Below, one piece after another: positions 8,921 to 19,005 of a stretch of 64,000 nucleotides of DNA. The position numbers were made by a program, and so were the translations under genes. The notes under the pieces are model-generated. The model worked only from the letters and a program-made list of their open reading frames with translations, made no database searches and was not told the DNA's origin. Origin of the DNA: Mesostigma viride (Eukaryota > Streptophyta > Mesostigmatophyceae > Mesostigmatales > Mesostigmataceae); assembly GCA_009746045.1 (NCBI GenBank), contig RPFO01000667.1, positions 2,526,317-2,590,316 of the forward strand, read 5' to 3'. How positions within the stretch are numbered: the stretch's first letter is position 1; every line of letters starts with the position of its first letter.

Positions 8921-11900
8921 GCGGCCGCGGTGCCGCACCTCGGCGCAGGTTTTTTCAGCTGTGCATGGAGAAAAAAACGTGTCTCAATCCAGGAACCCCC
9001 GTCGGTTCATCATGTCAGCCTAGAAAACTGGAGCGGTGGAGCCACAACTAACGGGAAAGCCGCATTCAAATTCGCCTAGCCCACGGGTCACAATTGGCCG
9101 ACAGGTAGATGCAGCCAGCCCCGGGCGTGTCGCAGACAGTAATCACTACGTAGGCCGCGGTGCCGCACCTCGGCGCAGGTTTTTTCAGCTGTGCATGGAG
9201 AAAAAAACGTGTCTCAATCCAGGAACCCCCGTCGGTTCATCATGTCAGCCTAGAAAACTGGAGCGGTGGAGCCACAACTAACGGGAAAGCCGCATTCAAA
9301 TTCGCCTAGCCCACGGGTCACAATTGGCCGACAGGTAGATGCAGCCAGCCCCGGGCGTGTCGCAGACAGTAATCACTACGTAGGCCGCGGTGCCGCACCT
9401 CGGCGCAGGTTTTTTCAGCTGTGCATGGAGAAAAAAACGTGTCTCAATCCAGGAACCCCCGTCGGTTCATCATGTCAGCCTAGAAAACTGGAGCGGTGGA
9501 GCCACAACTAACGGGAAAGCCGCATTCAAATTCGCCTAGCCCACGGGTCACAATTGGCCGACAGGTAGATGCAGCCAGCCCCGGGCGTGTCGCAGACAGT
9601 AATCACTACGTAGGCCGCGGTGCCGCACCTCGGCGCAGGTTTTTTCAGCTGTGCATGGAGAAAAAAACGTGTCTCAATCCAGGAACCCCCGTCGGTTCAT
9701 CATGTCAGCCTAGAAAACTGGAGCGGTGGAGCCACAACTAACGGGAAAGCCGCATTCAAATTCGCCTAGCCCACGGGTCACAATTGGCCGACAGGTAGAT
9801 GCAGCCAGCCCCGGGCGTGTCGCAGACAGTAATCACTACGTAGGCCGCGGTGCCGCACCTCGGCGCAGGTTTTTTCAGCTGTGCATGGAGAAAAAAACGT
9901 GTCTCAATCCAGGAACCCCCGTCGGTTCATCATGTCAGCCTAGAAAACTGGAGCGGTGGAGCCACAACTAACGGGAAAGCCGCATTCAAATTCGCCTAGC
10001 CCACGGGTCACAATTGGCCGACAGGTAGATGCAGCCAGCCCCGGGCGTGTCGCAGACAGTAATCACTACGTAGGCCGCGGTGCCGCACCTCGGCGCAGGT
10101 TTTTTCAGCTGTGCATGGAGAAAAAAACGTGTCTCAATCCAGGAACCCCCGTCGGTTCATCATGTCAGCCTAGAAAACTGGAGCGGTGGAGCCACAACTA
10201 ACGGGAAAGCCGCATTCAAATTCGCCTAGCCCACGGGTCACAATTGGCCGACAGGTAGATGCAGCCAGCCCCGGGCGTGTCGCAGACAGTAATCACTACG
10301 TAGGCCGCGGTGCCGCACCTCGGCGCAGGTTTTTTCAGCTGTGCATGGAGAAAAAAACGTGTCTCAATCCAGGAACCCCCGTCGGTTCATCATGTCAGCC
10401 TAGAAAACTGGAGCGGTGGAGCCACAACTAACGGGAAAGCCGCATTCAAATTCGCCTAGCCCACGGGTCACAATTGGCCGACAGGTAGATGCAGCCAGCC
10501 CCGGGCGTGTCGCAGACAGTAATCACTACCGTAGGCCGCGGTGCCGCACCTCGGCGCAGGTTTTTTCAGCTGTGCATGGAGAAAAAAACGTGTCTCAATC
10601 CAGGAACCCCCGTCGGTTCATCATGTCAGCCTAGAAAACTGGAGCGGTGGAGCCACAACTAACGGGAAAGCCGCATTCAAATTCGCCTAGCCCACGGGTC
10701 ACAATTGGCCGACAGGTAGATGCAGCCAGCCCCGGGCGTGTCGCAGACAGTAATCACTACGTAGGCCGCGGTGCCGCACCTCGGCGCAGGTTTTTTCAGC
10801 TGTGCATGAAGAAAAAAACGTGTCTCAATCCAGGAACCCCCGTCGGTTCATCATGTCAGCCTAGAAAACTGGAGCGGTGGAGCCACAACTAACGGGAAAG
10901 CCGCATTCAAATTCGCCTAGCCCACGGGTCACAATTGGCCGACAGGTAGATGCAGCCAGCCCCGGGCGTGTCGCAGACAGTAATCACTACGTAGGCCGCG
11001 GTGCCGCACCTCGGCGCAGGTTTTTTCAGCTGTGCATGGAGAAAAAAACGTGTCTCAATCCAGGAACCCCCGTCGGTTCATCATGTCAGCCTAGAAAACT
11101 GGAGCGGTGGAGCCACAACTAACGGGAAAGCCGCATTCAAATTCGCCTAGCCCACGGGTCACAATTGGCCGACAGGTAGATGCAGCCAGCCCCGGGCGTG
11201 TCGCAGACAGTAATCACTACCGTAGGCCGCGGTGCCGCACCTCGGCGCAGGTTTTTTCAGCTGTGCATGGAGAAAAAAACGTGTCTCAATCCAGGAACCC
11301 CCGTCGGTTCATCATGTCAGCCTAGAAAACTGGAGCGGTGGAGCCACAACTAACGGGAAAGCCGCATTCAAATTCGCCTAGCCCACGGGTCACAATTGGC
11401 CGACAGGTAGATGCAGCCAGCCCCGGGCGTGTCGCAGACAGTAATCACTACGGTAGGCCGCGGTGCCGCACCTCGGCGCAGGTTTTTTCAGCTGTGCATG
11501 AAGAAAAAAACGTGTCTCAATCCAGGAACCCCCGTCGGTTCATCATGTCAGCCTAGAAAACTGGAGCGGTGGAGCCACAACTAACGGGAAAGCCGCATTC
11601 AAATTCGCCTAGCCCACGGGTCACAATTGGCCGACAGGTAGATGCAGCCAGCCCCGGGCGTGTCGCAGACAGTAATCACTACGGTAGGCCGCGGTGCCGC
11701 ACCTCGGCGCAGGTTTTTTCAGCTGTGCATGAAGAAAAAAACGTGTCTCAATCCAGGAACCCCCGTCGGTTCATCATGTCAGCCTAGAAAACTGGAGCGG
11801 TGGAGCCACAACTAACGGGAAAGCCGCATTCAAATTCGCCTAGCCCACGGGTCACAATTGGCCGACAGGTAGATGCAGCCAGCCCCGGGCGTGTCGCAGA

Positions 11901-12220
11901 CAGTAATCACTACCGTAGGCCGCGGTGCCGCACCTCGGCGCAGGTTTTTTCAGCTGTGCATGAAGAAAAAAACGTGTCTCAATCCAGGAACCCCCGTCGA
12001 TTCATCATGTCAGCCTAGAAAACTGGAGCGGTGGAGCCACAACTAACGGGAAAGCCGCATTCAAATTCGCCTAGCCCACGGGTCACAATTGGCCGACAGG
12101 TAGATGCAGCCAGCCCCGGGCGTGTCGCAGACAGTAATCACTACGGTAGGCCGCGGTGCCGCACCTCGGCGCAGGTTTTTTCAGCTGTGCATGAAGAAAA
12201 AAACGTGTCTCAATCCAGGA
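8921..12220 (-). repeat. Tandem array of about 14.3 monomers of 230/231 bp
   Basis: Identical landmarks recur at 9036, 9266, 9496, 9726, 9956, 10186, 10416, 10647, 10877, 11107, 11338, 11569, 11800 and 12031. The copies nearest the LINE are essentially identical. The distal copies carry an extra C or G at the unit joint (231 bp) and GCATGAAG instead of GCATGGAG. The array ends in mid-monomer at the putative TSD. The short open frames repeated in each unit have no protein signature and are not annotated as genes. Interpreted as a 5' UTR/promoter array; a plain satellite is the alternative. Confidence 0.85.
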
Positions 12221-12231
12221 CTTACATATAT

Positions 12232-12888
12232 GCAGGGTAGGCCATGTATAACTGCCGTCAAAGTCAGGGGGGTCAAGACGAGCGTTTTCATTTTTGGTAG
12301 AATGTGCATTTTGAATTATGTTATAAGACCTAGGCACCTAACACTTCAGGGATGATAAACAATTAGTTGCTGAACAGTTTGAGCCATTGGGGTCATCATT
12401 TGGGTGGGTATACCAGCAGTTACACCCAGTACAGCCCATAGGGGTACCGTTGGTAAAAAGCAACCAAGGGGGTAGGAGTGGGCATACTACCTACTAATAC
12501 CTACTAATATGGCCCCCAACCATGCCACACAATACATTTCCCTTCCACAATGATGGGGAAACATAACTGCATCATCACACTGCCCTTACATGGCACCTAT
12601 GTGCAGGTGCCACCTTGTCCATGCACGTAGGTAACGTGGTACGGATACCCTACGCAAGGCATGCATTCTAGGAGGCAGCCACCAACAAACTAGTGATTTT
12701 AAGCCTATTTCAGCTTGCCCTAGCAAGGATAAACTAGGCCTAAGCTGCTATAGCTTGCCAGGTGATGGCCAGCACACCTGGTGGCACATGCTGACAATGG
12801 GAAGCTTCTACTCACCGGTTACATGCTTGATGATGCCACAGAGACCAGCCAACTGCCTCACACTCATGCAATATGTGTGTGGGAAATG
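12232..12888. other. Unique-looking spacer between the two REL-LINEs
   Basis: No convincing ORF, TIR or member of the window's repeat families was recognised. The sequence continues logically at 16776 if REL-LINE 2 is removed. Confidence 0.5.
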
Positions 12889-12904
12889 TATAACAAACAT
12901 ATAT

Positions 12905-15900
12905 TAAAAATATAATTACTTACAGCAGAGTGAAATCACTCAAACCAAAGCAAACGCCCAGCTATAAACCTATATACAGAGCCATGTCAAAGCTCTATAC
13001 TACGATAAGACCAATGGAAACGCCTAACGGGAGGAACCTAATAGCCCTGCTGCACCGCAAAATCAGCCCGCGTACGGCGGAGCATGATGTCCGCCATGGC
13101 CCGAGTCAGCGCCACCGACAAGCGCTGACGCCAATATGACGTCCAGGTCCGCGCCGACCATGGGGCCCGCTGGCCCTCCAGGTCCAGCCGGTCCTCCCGG
13201 AGCCGGCAACACTCCTTGAAGAAGGCGGAGGTCAGGGGCCCCATGGCCCCAAACTCCTCCAGGACAAAGGGCACCACACGATGGTGCCCGACGTCGCCGT
13301 AGGCCAGGAGCTTGGCCCGCTCCGCCCGGTCCGCCGTGTAACCTGCCGTGAGGGAGGCCCCAGCCACGTGGCTAAGAGCCAAGGGCCGCGCCACCGAAAC
13401 GTCAATAAGCAGATGCCGGCCACCCCCCTCAAAGTCCAGCACCACGATGTCAGGCCGGTGGTTGGGGGAATAGAAGGCAGCGCCATCCGCATCCTCGGAC
13501 CGGATGTTCGCGTGGGGGAAAACCGACCGAATCATGGCGAGCACCACCGTCAGGAGGACAGTGTGCAAATACAAATACCAATTCTGATTCTGTTGGCCCC
13601 CCATGCAGGCAAGGTAGTGAGTCCCCGTGGGATCCAGCGGCTGCCCACAGCTACCACAAGGCCGCCCGGCCGGAACAAGAGGCTGCGGGGCAAATAGCTG
13701 GTGCCGGAGCGCCACCGAGTAGTGGCTGGGAGCCAAGGCGAATGGGGGGGCCATGGGAAGAGCACGAAGGTACGCCGAGCCCACACTCCGCAAGGAAAGC
13801 GAGAACAGCCACGCACGTCCCTGGGCGTTGAGGTCCGCGAAAAGAGCAATCCAATCAGCCGTGTGCAGAATACCCGCGTAGGTTTTCTGGTGTTTATCGA
13901 TGACGCGAGCAGGGAATGCGGCGGGAGATTGAACGGAGGCGACCGAGGGAGTGCCGCGAGGGAGGTGGCGCTGTACCGCCTGAGCGGCACGGACGGGAGA
14001 ACAGGCCTGCTGGATCTCAGCATAGGCCTCCTGGATGGCGGTGACGAAGGGCAAAGGGCTGCTGGGGTCCAGGAGGTCAGGCGCTGCCGTTGCCAAAAGG
14101 GGCAGGAGCCGGCAGCTTTCCGCCCACGACTGAGCGACGGAGCCCAAAAAGGCTGCTGGGGCCAGCCGGGCGGCACGAGTCAGACCGCAGCCACCCATCC
14201 GTGCAGGCAGGGAGGCAATGCGAATAGCATGTGGCGGGAGGTCGGGGCCCGGGACCAGCTGCGCCAAGGCCGACTGGATGCGTTCGTCGTGGCCCTCGGC
14301 GGCCAGCCGGACCTGAGACGGAAGAGCGCCCCGGAGCCAGTGAACGACGCGAGGGTGAGCGCAAAACCACAGAAGCAGACCCTTGGTCTGCGAATCATGA
14401 AGGCGCGCAATCAAGGGCAGTACCTCAGTGCGTGCCTCGAGGGCGGCCCGCAGAGCATCGATGACAAACGCGGGGTCGCCAACCGGAACGCCGAGGACAT
14501 CCAACCCATGGAGGCGCTCGTCCCGGCCCAAGAGCTGGGGCGGAAAGCCGGAGCAATCACCTTGGGGCGAGTACACCGCGCACTTGGCAAGGGTCAACTG
14601 GAGGTTGATGTCGGCCACCGCGGTCTGCAGTGCCAGCAGAGCCGCGGTGGTGTCCGGCACAGGGCCCAGAAGGTAGATATCATCCAAGTAGGCCTGAATA
14701 GCGACCGCCGGGTGGGCAGCATGGACCGCTTGGAGGCAACCCTGGAGGGGGGCGGCAAAGTACAGGGGTCCCAGGGGGTCCCCTTGCTGGGTGCCCGACC
14801 GCGACAGCAGGCCGCCGCGAGTGCCGTCCTCCATGATGTGAACCAGTTGGCCGGGCTGGCCGTAGCACACGGCTGTCCAAGCGTACAAGTCCTCGAAGGA
14901 CTCCATGACGGCCGCAAACATGCTGGCGCGGGACAGACTGTTGAACGCGTTGTGGCAGTCGACCTTGACGACAGCGTGGGTGGGGTGGGCCTCGAGGTAG
15001 GCCTGCACCGAATGGATGAGGATATCCGCCCCGCCTGGAGTCGTCACCCCCAGCTGGGCCGCCACCGAGGTCTCACCCGCTGCGAGGGGCGGGCAGAAAA
15101 AGGCACGGAGCTCGGGCGCCTTTTGGCGGCAGATCACTTTGCCCACGAGCTTGCGGAGCACCTCACCGCAGGCGATCGGGCGCACCTTGCCCTCGGGGGG
15201 GGCAAGACACCCTTGAGCAGAGCGAGGAGGCGAGCGCCCGCTAACCACTCGCGCGCAGCGGGAGGAACGCGACCAGCCGCCAGGTCAATGAGGGTGTCAA
15301 AGAGAATGTCCTCGCCCCCATGCCCCACCAGGACCTCCAAGTGCTCGTAGCGCCAGCCCGACGGCCCGGTAGAGGAAGCCCGCGGGACCGCACGCATCAC
15401 CTCCAGGAAGCAGTCGCGGTCCAGCCGGAGGGGGGCCGGCAGGGGGTCCGGCACGGGCAGCTGGAATCCGGGCTCCGCAGGGTGAAGAGCCTCCAAGGCC
15501 GCCAGGGTAGCCGCATTGGCGGGGGCGAGCTTGGCCATTTCCAAGCGGGTCATGGCCCGGCTGAGCTGCCCCTCGCGGACGAGGCGGATGACGTCGGCGG
15601 CCACCCGCTCGAAGTTGACCTCCCCCGACAGCCGGGCCGTGCGCGGGGGCGGCACGCCAAACAGCCCCTCCCAGTCCCCCTGCAGAAAGCGTCGGCAACG
15701 GGCAATAACCGCACCCTGGAGGCCGCGCACACCACGCCCGAGAGGGGTGAGGAGCAGGCGGGGGGTCACCATGTGCAGTTTAAAGCCCAGCGGGTCGTCC
15801 GGAGCGGCGTGCATGCGCCGGAGAGAAACGATTGCACATTGCGCGAAAAGGCTACGCGCGCGGTGGGGGAGGTCGGTCAGGGTAGACGTCGGGTTGATGG

Positions 15901-16759
15901 CGCATGCATCCCAGGGAACCGTGTCAAGCCAACGCCAACTGGCCGAGTAGTCGGGCGGCGGGGGCTGGGAGCCGGTGGGAGCCGAGGCGGGAGGGGGGGA
16001 GGGGGCCGGGACTGCTGGCCGGTTGAGGGGCCGTTGAGCAACACAGGCGCGCGCGTGCTGAGCGCGCCCGTGAATGGAGTACACCCGCTGGCAGTGAGCT
16101 TCCGGGCACCGGTAACAGCTCATGGCCTGCAGATCCGCCGCGCCGAGATCGGGGTGCACAGCGCGAAGGTGCTGGCAGAGGAGGTTACGGTTGTGGAACA
16201 CACCCGCACACGGGGACCCCGTGGGAAGCAGCACGGCACACCGGTGAAGGCCGTCGGCGGGCGCTGAGTGGCGGGGAGCGGCGCCAGCAAAGGCAGGACG
16301 TGGGGCCTGCGGCGTCTCCCCAGCCGGGCCGGCAGGCGCGCGCACCACGACCCGACCAGCGCCCGGCAGGCCCGCCGGGGCCACGGAGGAGGCAGTGCCC
16401 ACCGGGGAGACCCCCAGCGGAGGGGGATCGAGAACGCCGGCGCCCCTCCCAGGGGGACTCGCCAGCGCGCCCGCGACCACCCCAGGCCCCGGCAACGAGG
16501 CCGGGGGCGGAGGCCGAGGGGTCGGGGAGGCAGCTGGCCCCGGGGCCCGGTGGGGACCCGGCAGGGGACCCAGCGAGACCGGGGGCGGGCCGAGAGGAAG
16601 CGCAGTCCCAGGGGGCGGCACAACAGCCCGGCACAACGGGCAGCGCGGCACGGAGTGGAGCAAGCTGCGCGCGATGCACGCTTGATGGAATGTGTGGCCG
16701 CACGCGGGCAGGCGACACAAGCCATCCCCCGGCCGGAAGGGCTCAAGGCAGATGGCACA
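12905..16759 (-). mobile_element. REL-LINE 2: 5'-truncated copy with 16-bp TSD
   Basis: Direct repeats TATAACAAACATATAT at 12889-12904 and 16760-16775 bracket the element exactly. The 5' end is truncated just before the RING finger, so leader, monomers and PHD region are missing. The 3' UTR is ~130 nt without a poly(A) tail. The protein is clearly homologous to REL-LINE 1 but diverged, so this is a different subfamily or an older split rather than a recent copy. Confidence 0.9.
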
Positions 16760-16771
16760 TATAACAAACAT
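13038..16771 (-). CDS. RING / C2H2 / RT / REL-endonuclease protein of REL-LINE 2, one frameshift
   Basis: Two overlapping frames make one protein: 16771-~15195 (RING-H2 CAIC...CGHTFH...CPLC at aa ~5-49, C2H2-like fingers CYRC...H, start of RT) and ~15202-13038. The second part has RT motif A VDCHNAFN near 14950, motif B GTQQGDPLG near 14785, motif C YLDD near 14685, knuckle CGSCGQPLDPTGTHYLAC near 13640 and endonuclease RPDI...LIDVSV near 13450. The frame changes at an 8-G run (15195-15202) where REL-LINE 1 is continuous. The ATG at 16771 and three more codons come from the TSD, not from the element. The catalytic residues look intact, so the frame break may be recent or a sequence error. Confidence 0.82.
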
Positions 16772-16775
16772 ATAT

Positions 16776-17636
16776 GGAGGTATTCAAACCCATACAGCCT
16801 CTAAAACTTATCACCATCACCCTGTGGCAGGTCAACTGACTGAGGGAAGCATCTAAGAAGGGTGTTTTAGAAAGGGGCCAGGCCAGGGTCAAGAAAGAGC
16901 ATGAATAATGCAAAAAGAATGTGCTACACAAGCTAGAACGTATATATAAACGTCAAACATCGATAGGAAAACGATGATTAAGCTTTACCAGGCATGGATG
17001 GCGTTACCTTGGCCCAGGCGGTGGCCGCAAAATGGCGCATTTCGGAACACCAAAGTTGTGCAGCATGGTCGCTGGATTCGGCGATTTCTGGCCACCCTTG
17101 CACGTTTACGACTACCATGTATCATAAAAAGTACAAAGAAACCAATATATCCTTTAAAATACGCCGGAAAGGTATTGCTGTCAACGTTTCTATCGTCCGG
17201 CCTGATCGCAGTTTTTTCCAGCAAGAACGCTGCCGACACCTATCAAATGGCATTCCCGCGAACCAAAAATTGGCCTGTATCATCTTTAGGACGTATAAAA
17301 TCAATTTACTGAGTTTGGTCAGAAAATTCGAACGAAAACGTAAATGCCATGCGTGGGCGCAAGCCGCCATGGCCAGGTCGTCGTTTTCCGGAATGCACGT
17401 TGTACGTGAAAAAGTACCCTGACCCCTTGTACTTTGACCGGCCATAACACCTCTATAACTTTGTCAGAAGTATGCAAACCCTAGTACCATGCTTTGAGGA
17501 AAATTATAAACTTTCGATCTTCTCAGCTAAACGTTTCCTAATTCTCAATAGTTTTCGCGGCATTTGGTCCCCCGAGAAGGGGCCGACGTGTCGGCTGTAA
17601 CTCAGTTTTAGGCGGAAAATCGGCAGCCAGACCATT
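16776..17636. other. Spacer, no gene recognised
   Basis: About 860 bp with only short open frames and no recognisable domain. Confidence 0.45.
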
Positions 17637-17833
17637 TAGGGGTTAATACATTCTGGGCTACTTCCTGCAAGAGTGGAATGTAAGCAACACTTGCTCTAGG
17701 TGCCTCAAGGGCACCGGCACCACCATGATGTCTCGGGTTCAGCCCAACTAAGGGGATCCCGGCACGGGGGAGGAAGATAATCATGGCTATACAAGAGCTA
17801 GGGCATGGCTTCTCGACAGAGAGCGTCTCTCTG
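17637..17833 (-). mobile_element. ORF1-only LINE, copy G (3' UTR fragment)
   Basis: Minus-strand match to the 3' UTR shared by copies A, C and F (motifs GGTGGTGC, CACCTAGAGCAAGTGTTG and TTGCAGGAAGTAGCCCAGAATGTATT). No coding sequence remains. Interrupted on its right by copy F. Confidence 0.6.
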
Positions 17834-18416
17834 AATTGAATTGAATTGAATTGTAACATAACTCCGTTGGGAGTATATGTAGTAGCAAACAGCCCAGAGA
17901 AGGGGCATATGGCCTATCATACATTCTCAGCTACTTCCTGCAAGGGTGGGAATGTAAACAACACTTGCTCTAGGTGCACTAGGGCACCTGCACCACCCAG
18001 AGTTTCAGGCAACACCCAGCTAAGGGGAGCCTGTCATAGGTGGGGAAGATCAGCACAGCTATACAAGAGTTAGGGCATGGCTTCTCAGCAGGGAGTGACT
18101 CCCTGCATGGGCACGGCATAATTAAATAAAGCTAGGCATCATCTGGAGGGTGGCTCATCATAGGCACACATGTACATGACTAAAAAGGCTAGGCCTCAGC
18201 TGGTATAGTGCCTGTAGTAGGCGGGCATGTACAAGGCCGCTGTCTAACTATTCTACACTACTGCTACTGTATTCCCCTAGGCTGGGGCTTCTGGGGTCGC
18301 TGGGGCCGCGGGGGTCGAGGGGGTCGCGTGCCAGGGCTTGTGGCCGACGTAGATGGCCGCCCCCTTCCAGTACACCGGCTGGCCCGCCTTGGTCTGCCGG
18401 AGCTGGAGGTAGGTCG
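17834..18416 (-). mobile_element. ORF1-only LINE, copy F, 5'-truncated, with 11-bp TSD
   Basis: Direct repeats GCGTCTCTCTG at 17823-17833 and 18417-18427 flank it. The 3' end is hairpin CTCCCAACGGAG (minus strand, 17862-17873) followed by an (AATTC)n tail. The 5' part keeps the last ~45 codons of ORF1 (KPVYWRG-like motif: QPVYWKGAAIYVGHKPW). It is inserted in the 3' UTR remnant of copy G. Confidence 0.75.
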
Positions 18417-18489
18417 GCGTCTCTCTGCATAGGCATTAATTAACTAATTAATTAGGAACATAACTCCGTTGGGAGTATCTGTAGCACAT

Positions 18490-18608
18490 AGCCATTGAAG
18501 GAGACTGGGGGTCTCTACCCTTTCTCCTGTAGTGCACACATAGGGATTACAAGCACTTCGGTGCTCCGTGACTCCCCAACGGGAGCACGTGTTTAATTAA
18601 TTAATTAA
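18490..18608 (+). mobile_element. ~115-bp LINE 3' fragment (hairpin type ii) nested in copy A
   Basis: Plus-strand hairpin GTGCTCC...GGAGCAC at 18561-18588 followed by a (TTAA)n tail. Imperfect flanking repeats AGCCATTGAAGG and AGCCCTTGAGAAGG look like a decayed TSD. Without it copy A's 3' end reads continuously like copies C and E. Confidence 0.6.
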
Positions 18609-19005
18609 TAGCCCTTGAGAAGGGGCATATGGCCTATAATACATTCTAAGCTACTTCCTGCAAGGGTGGGAATGTAAACAACACTTGCTCTAGGTGCACT
18701 AGGGCACCTGCACCACCCAGAGTCTCGGGCAACTCCCAGCTAAGGGGAGCTCGTCATAGGTGGGGAAGATCATCATAGCTATACAAAAGCTAGAGCGTGG
18801 CATCTCAGCAGAGAGCAGCTCTCTGCATGGGCACAGCTTAACTACATAAAGCTAGGCATCATCTGGGGTGTGGCACATCATAGGCACACATGTACATGGC
18901 TAAGTAATACTCGTGCATCAGCTGGTATAGAGCCTGTAGTAGGAGCCGCTTACATGTACATATATGGCCACGGTCTAACTATTCTACACTACTACTGCTG
19001 TATTC

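Larger units (their letters stand above)
3383..12220 (-). mobile_element. REL-LINE 1: R2-like non-LTR retrotransposon with PHD and RING fingers and tandem 5' monomers
   Basis: The direct repeat CTTACATATAT occurs at 3372-3382 and again at 12221-12231, exactly where the last tandem monomer stops. This suggests one target-primed insertion that includes the monomer array, the 224-nt leader, the PHD-containing ORF, the RING-RT-endonuclease ORF and a ~209-nt 3' UTR. There is no poly(A) or microsatellite tail. The coding order and endonuclease place it with REL-endonuclease LINEs (R2/NeSL/CRE-like group). The multi-monomer 5' end resembles the arrangement of mouse L1 promoters. Alternative: a pre-existing satellite abutting a LINE that starts near 8920. 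Confidence 0.75.

Noticed and set aside
9036-12240. Repeated 72-88 codon open frames in every 230-bp monomer
   Set aside because: They arise from the tandem repeat, have no domain, are shifted by the 231-bp units, and lie opposite to the LINE's sense. Treated as non-coding.
13701-15350. 549-codon plus-strand frame opposite REL-LINE 2
   Set aside because: Antisense shadow of the RT/endonuclease region, same reasoning as for REL-LINE 1.
16974-17445. Overlapping ~110-140 codon frames on both strands
   Set aside because: No domain, splice or repeat support, and equally long frames on opposite strands; left as spacer.
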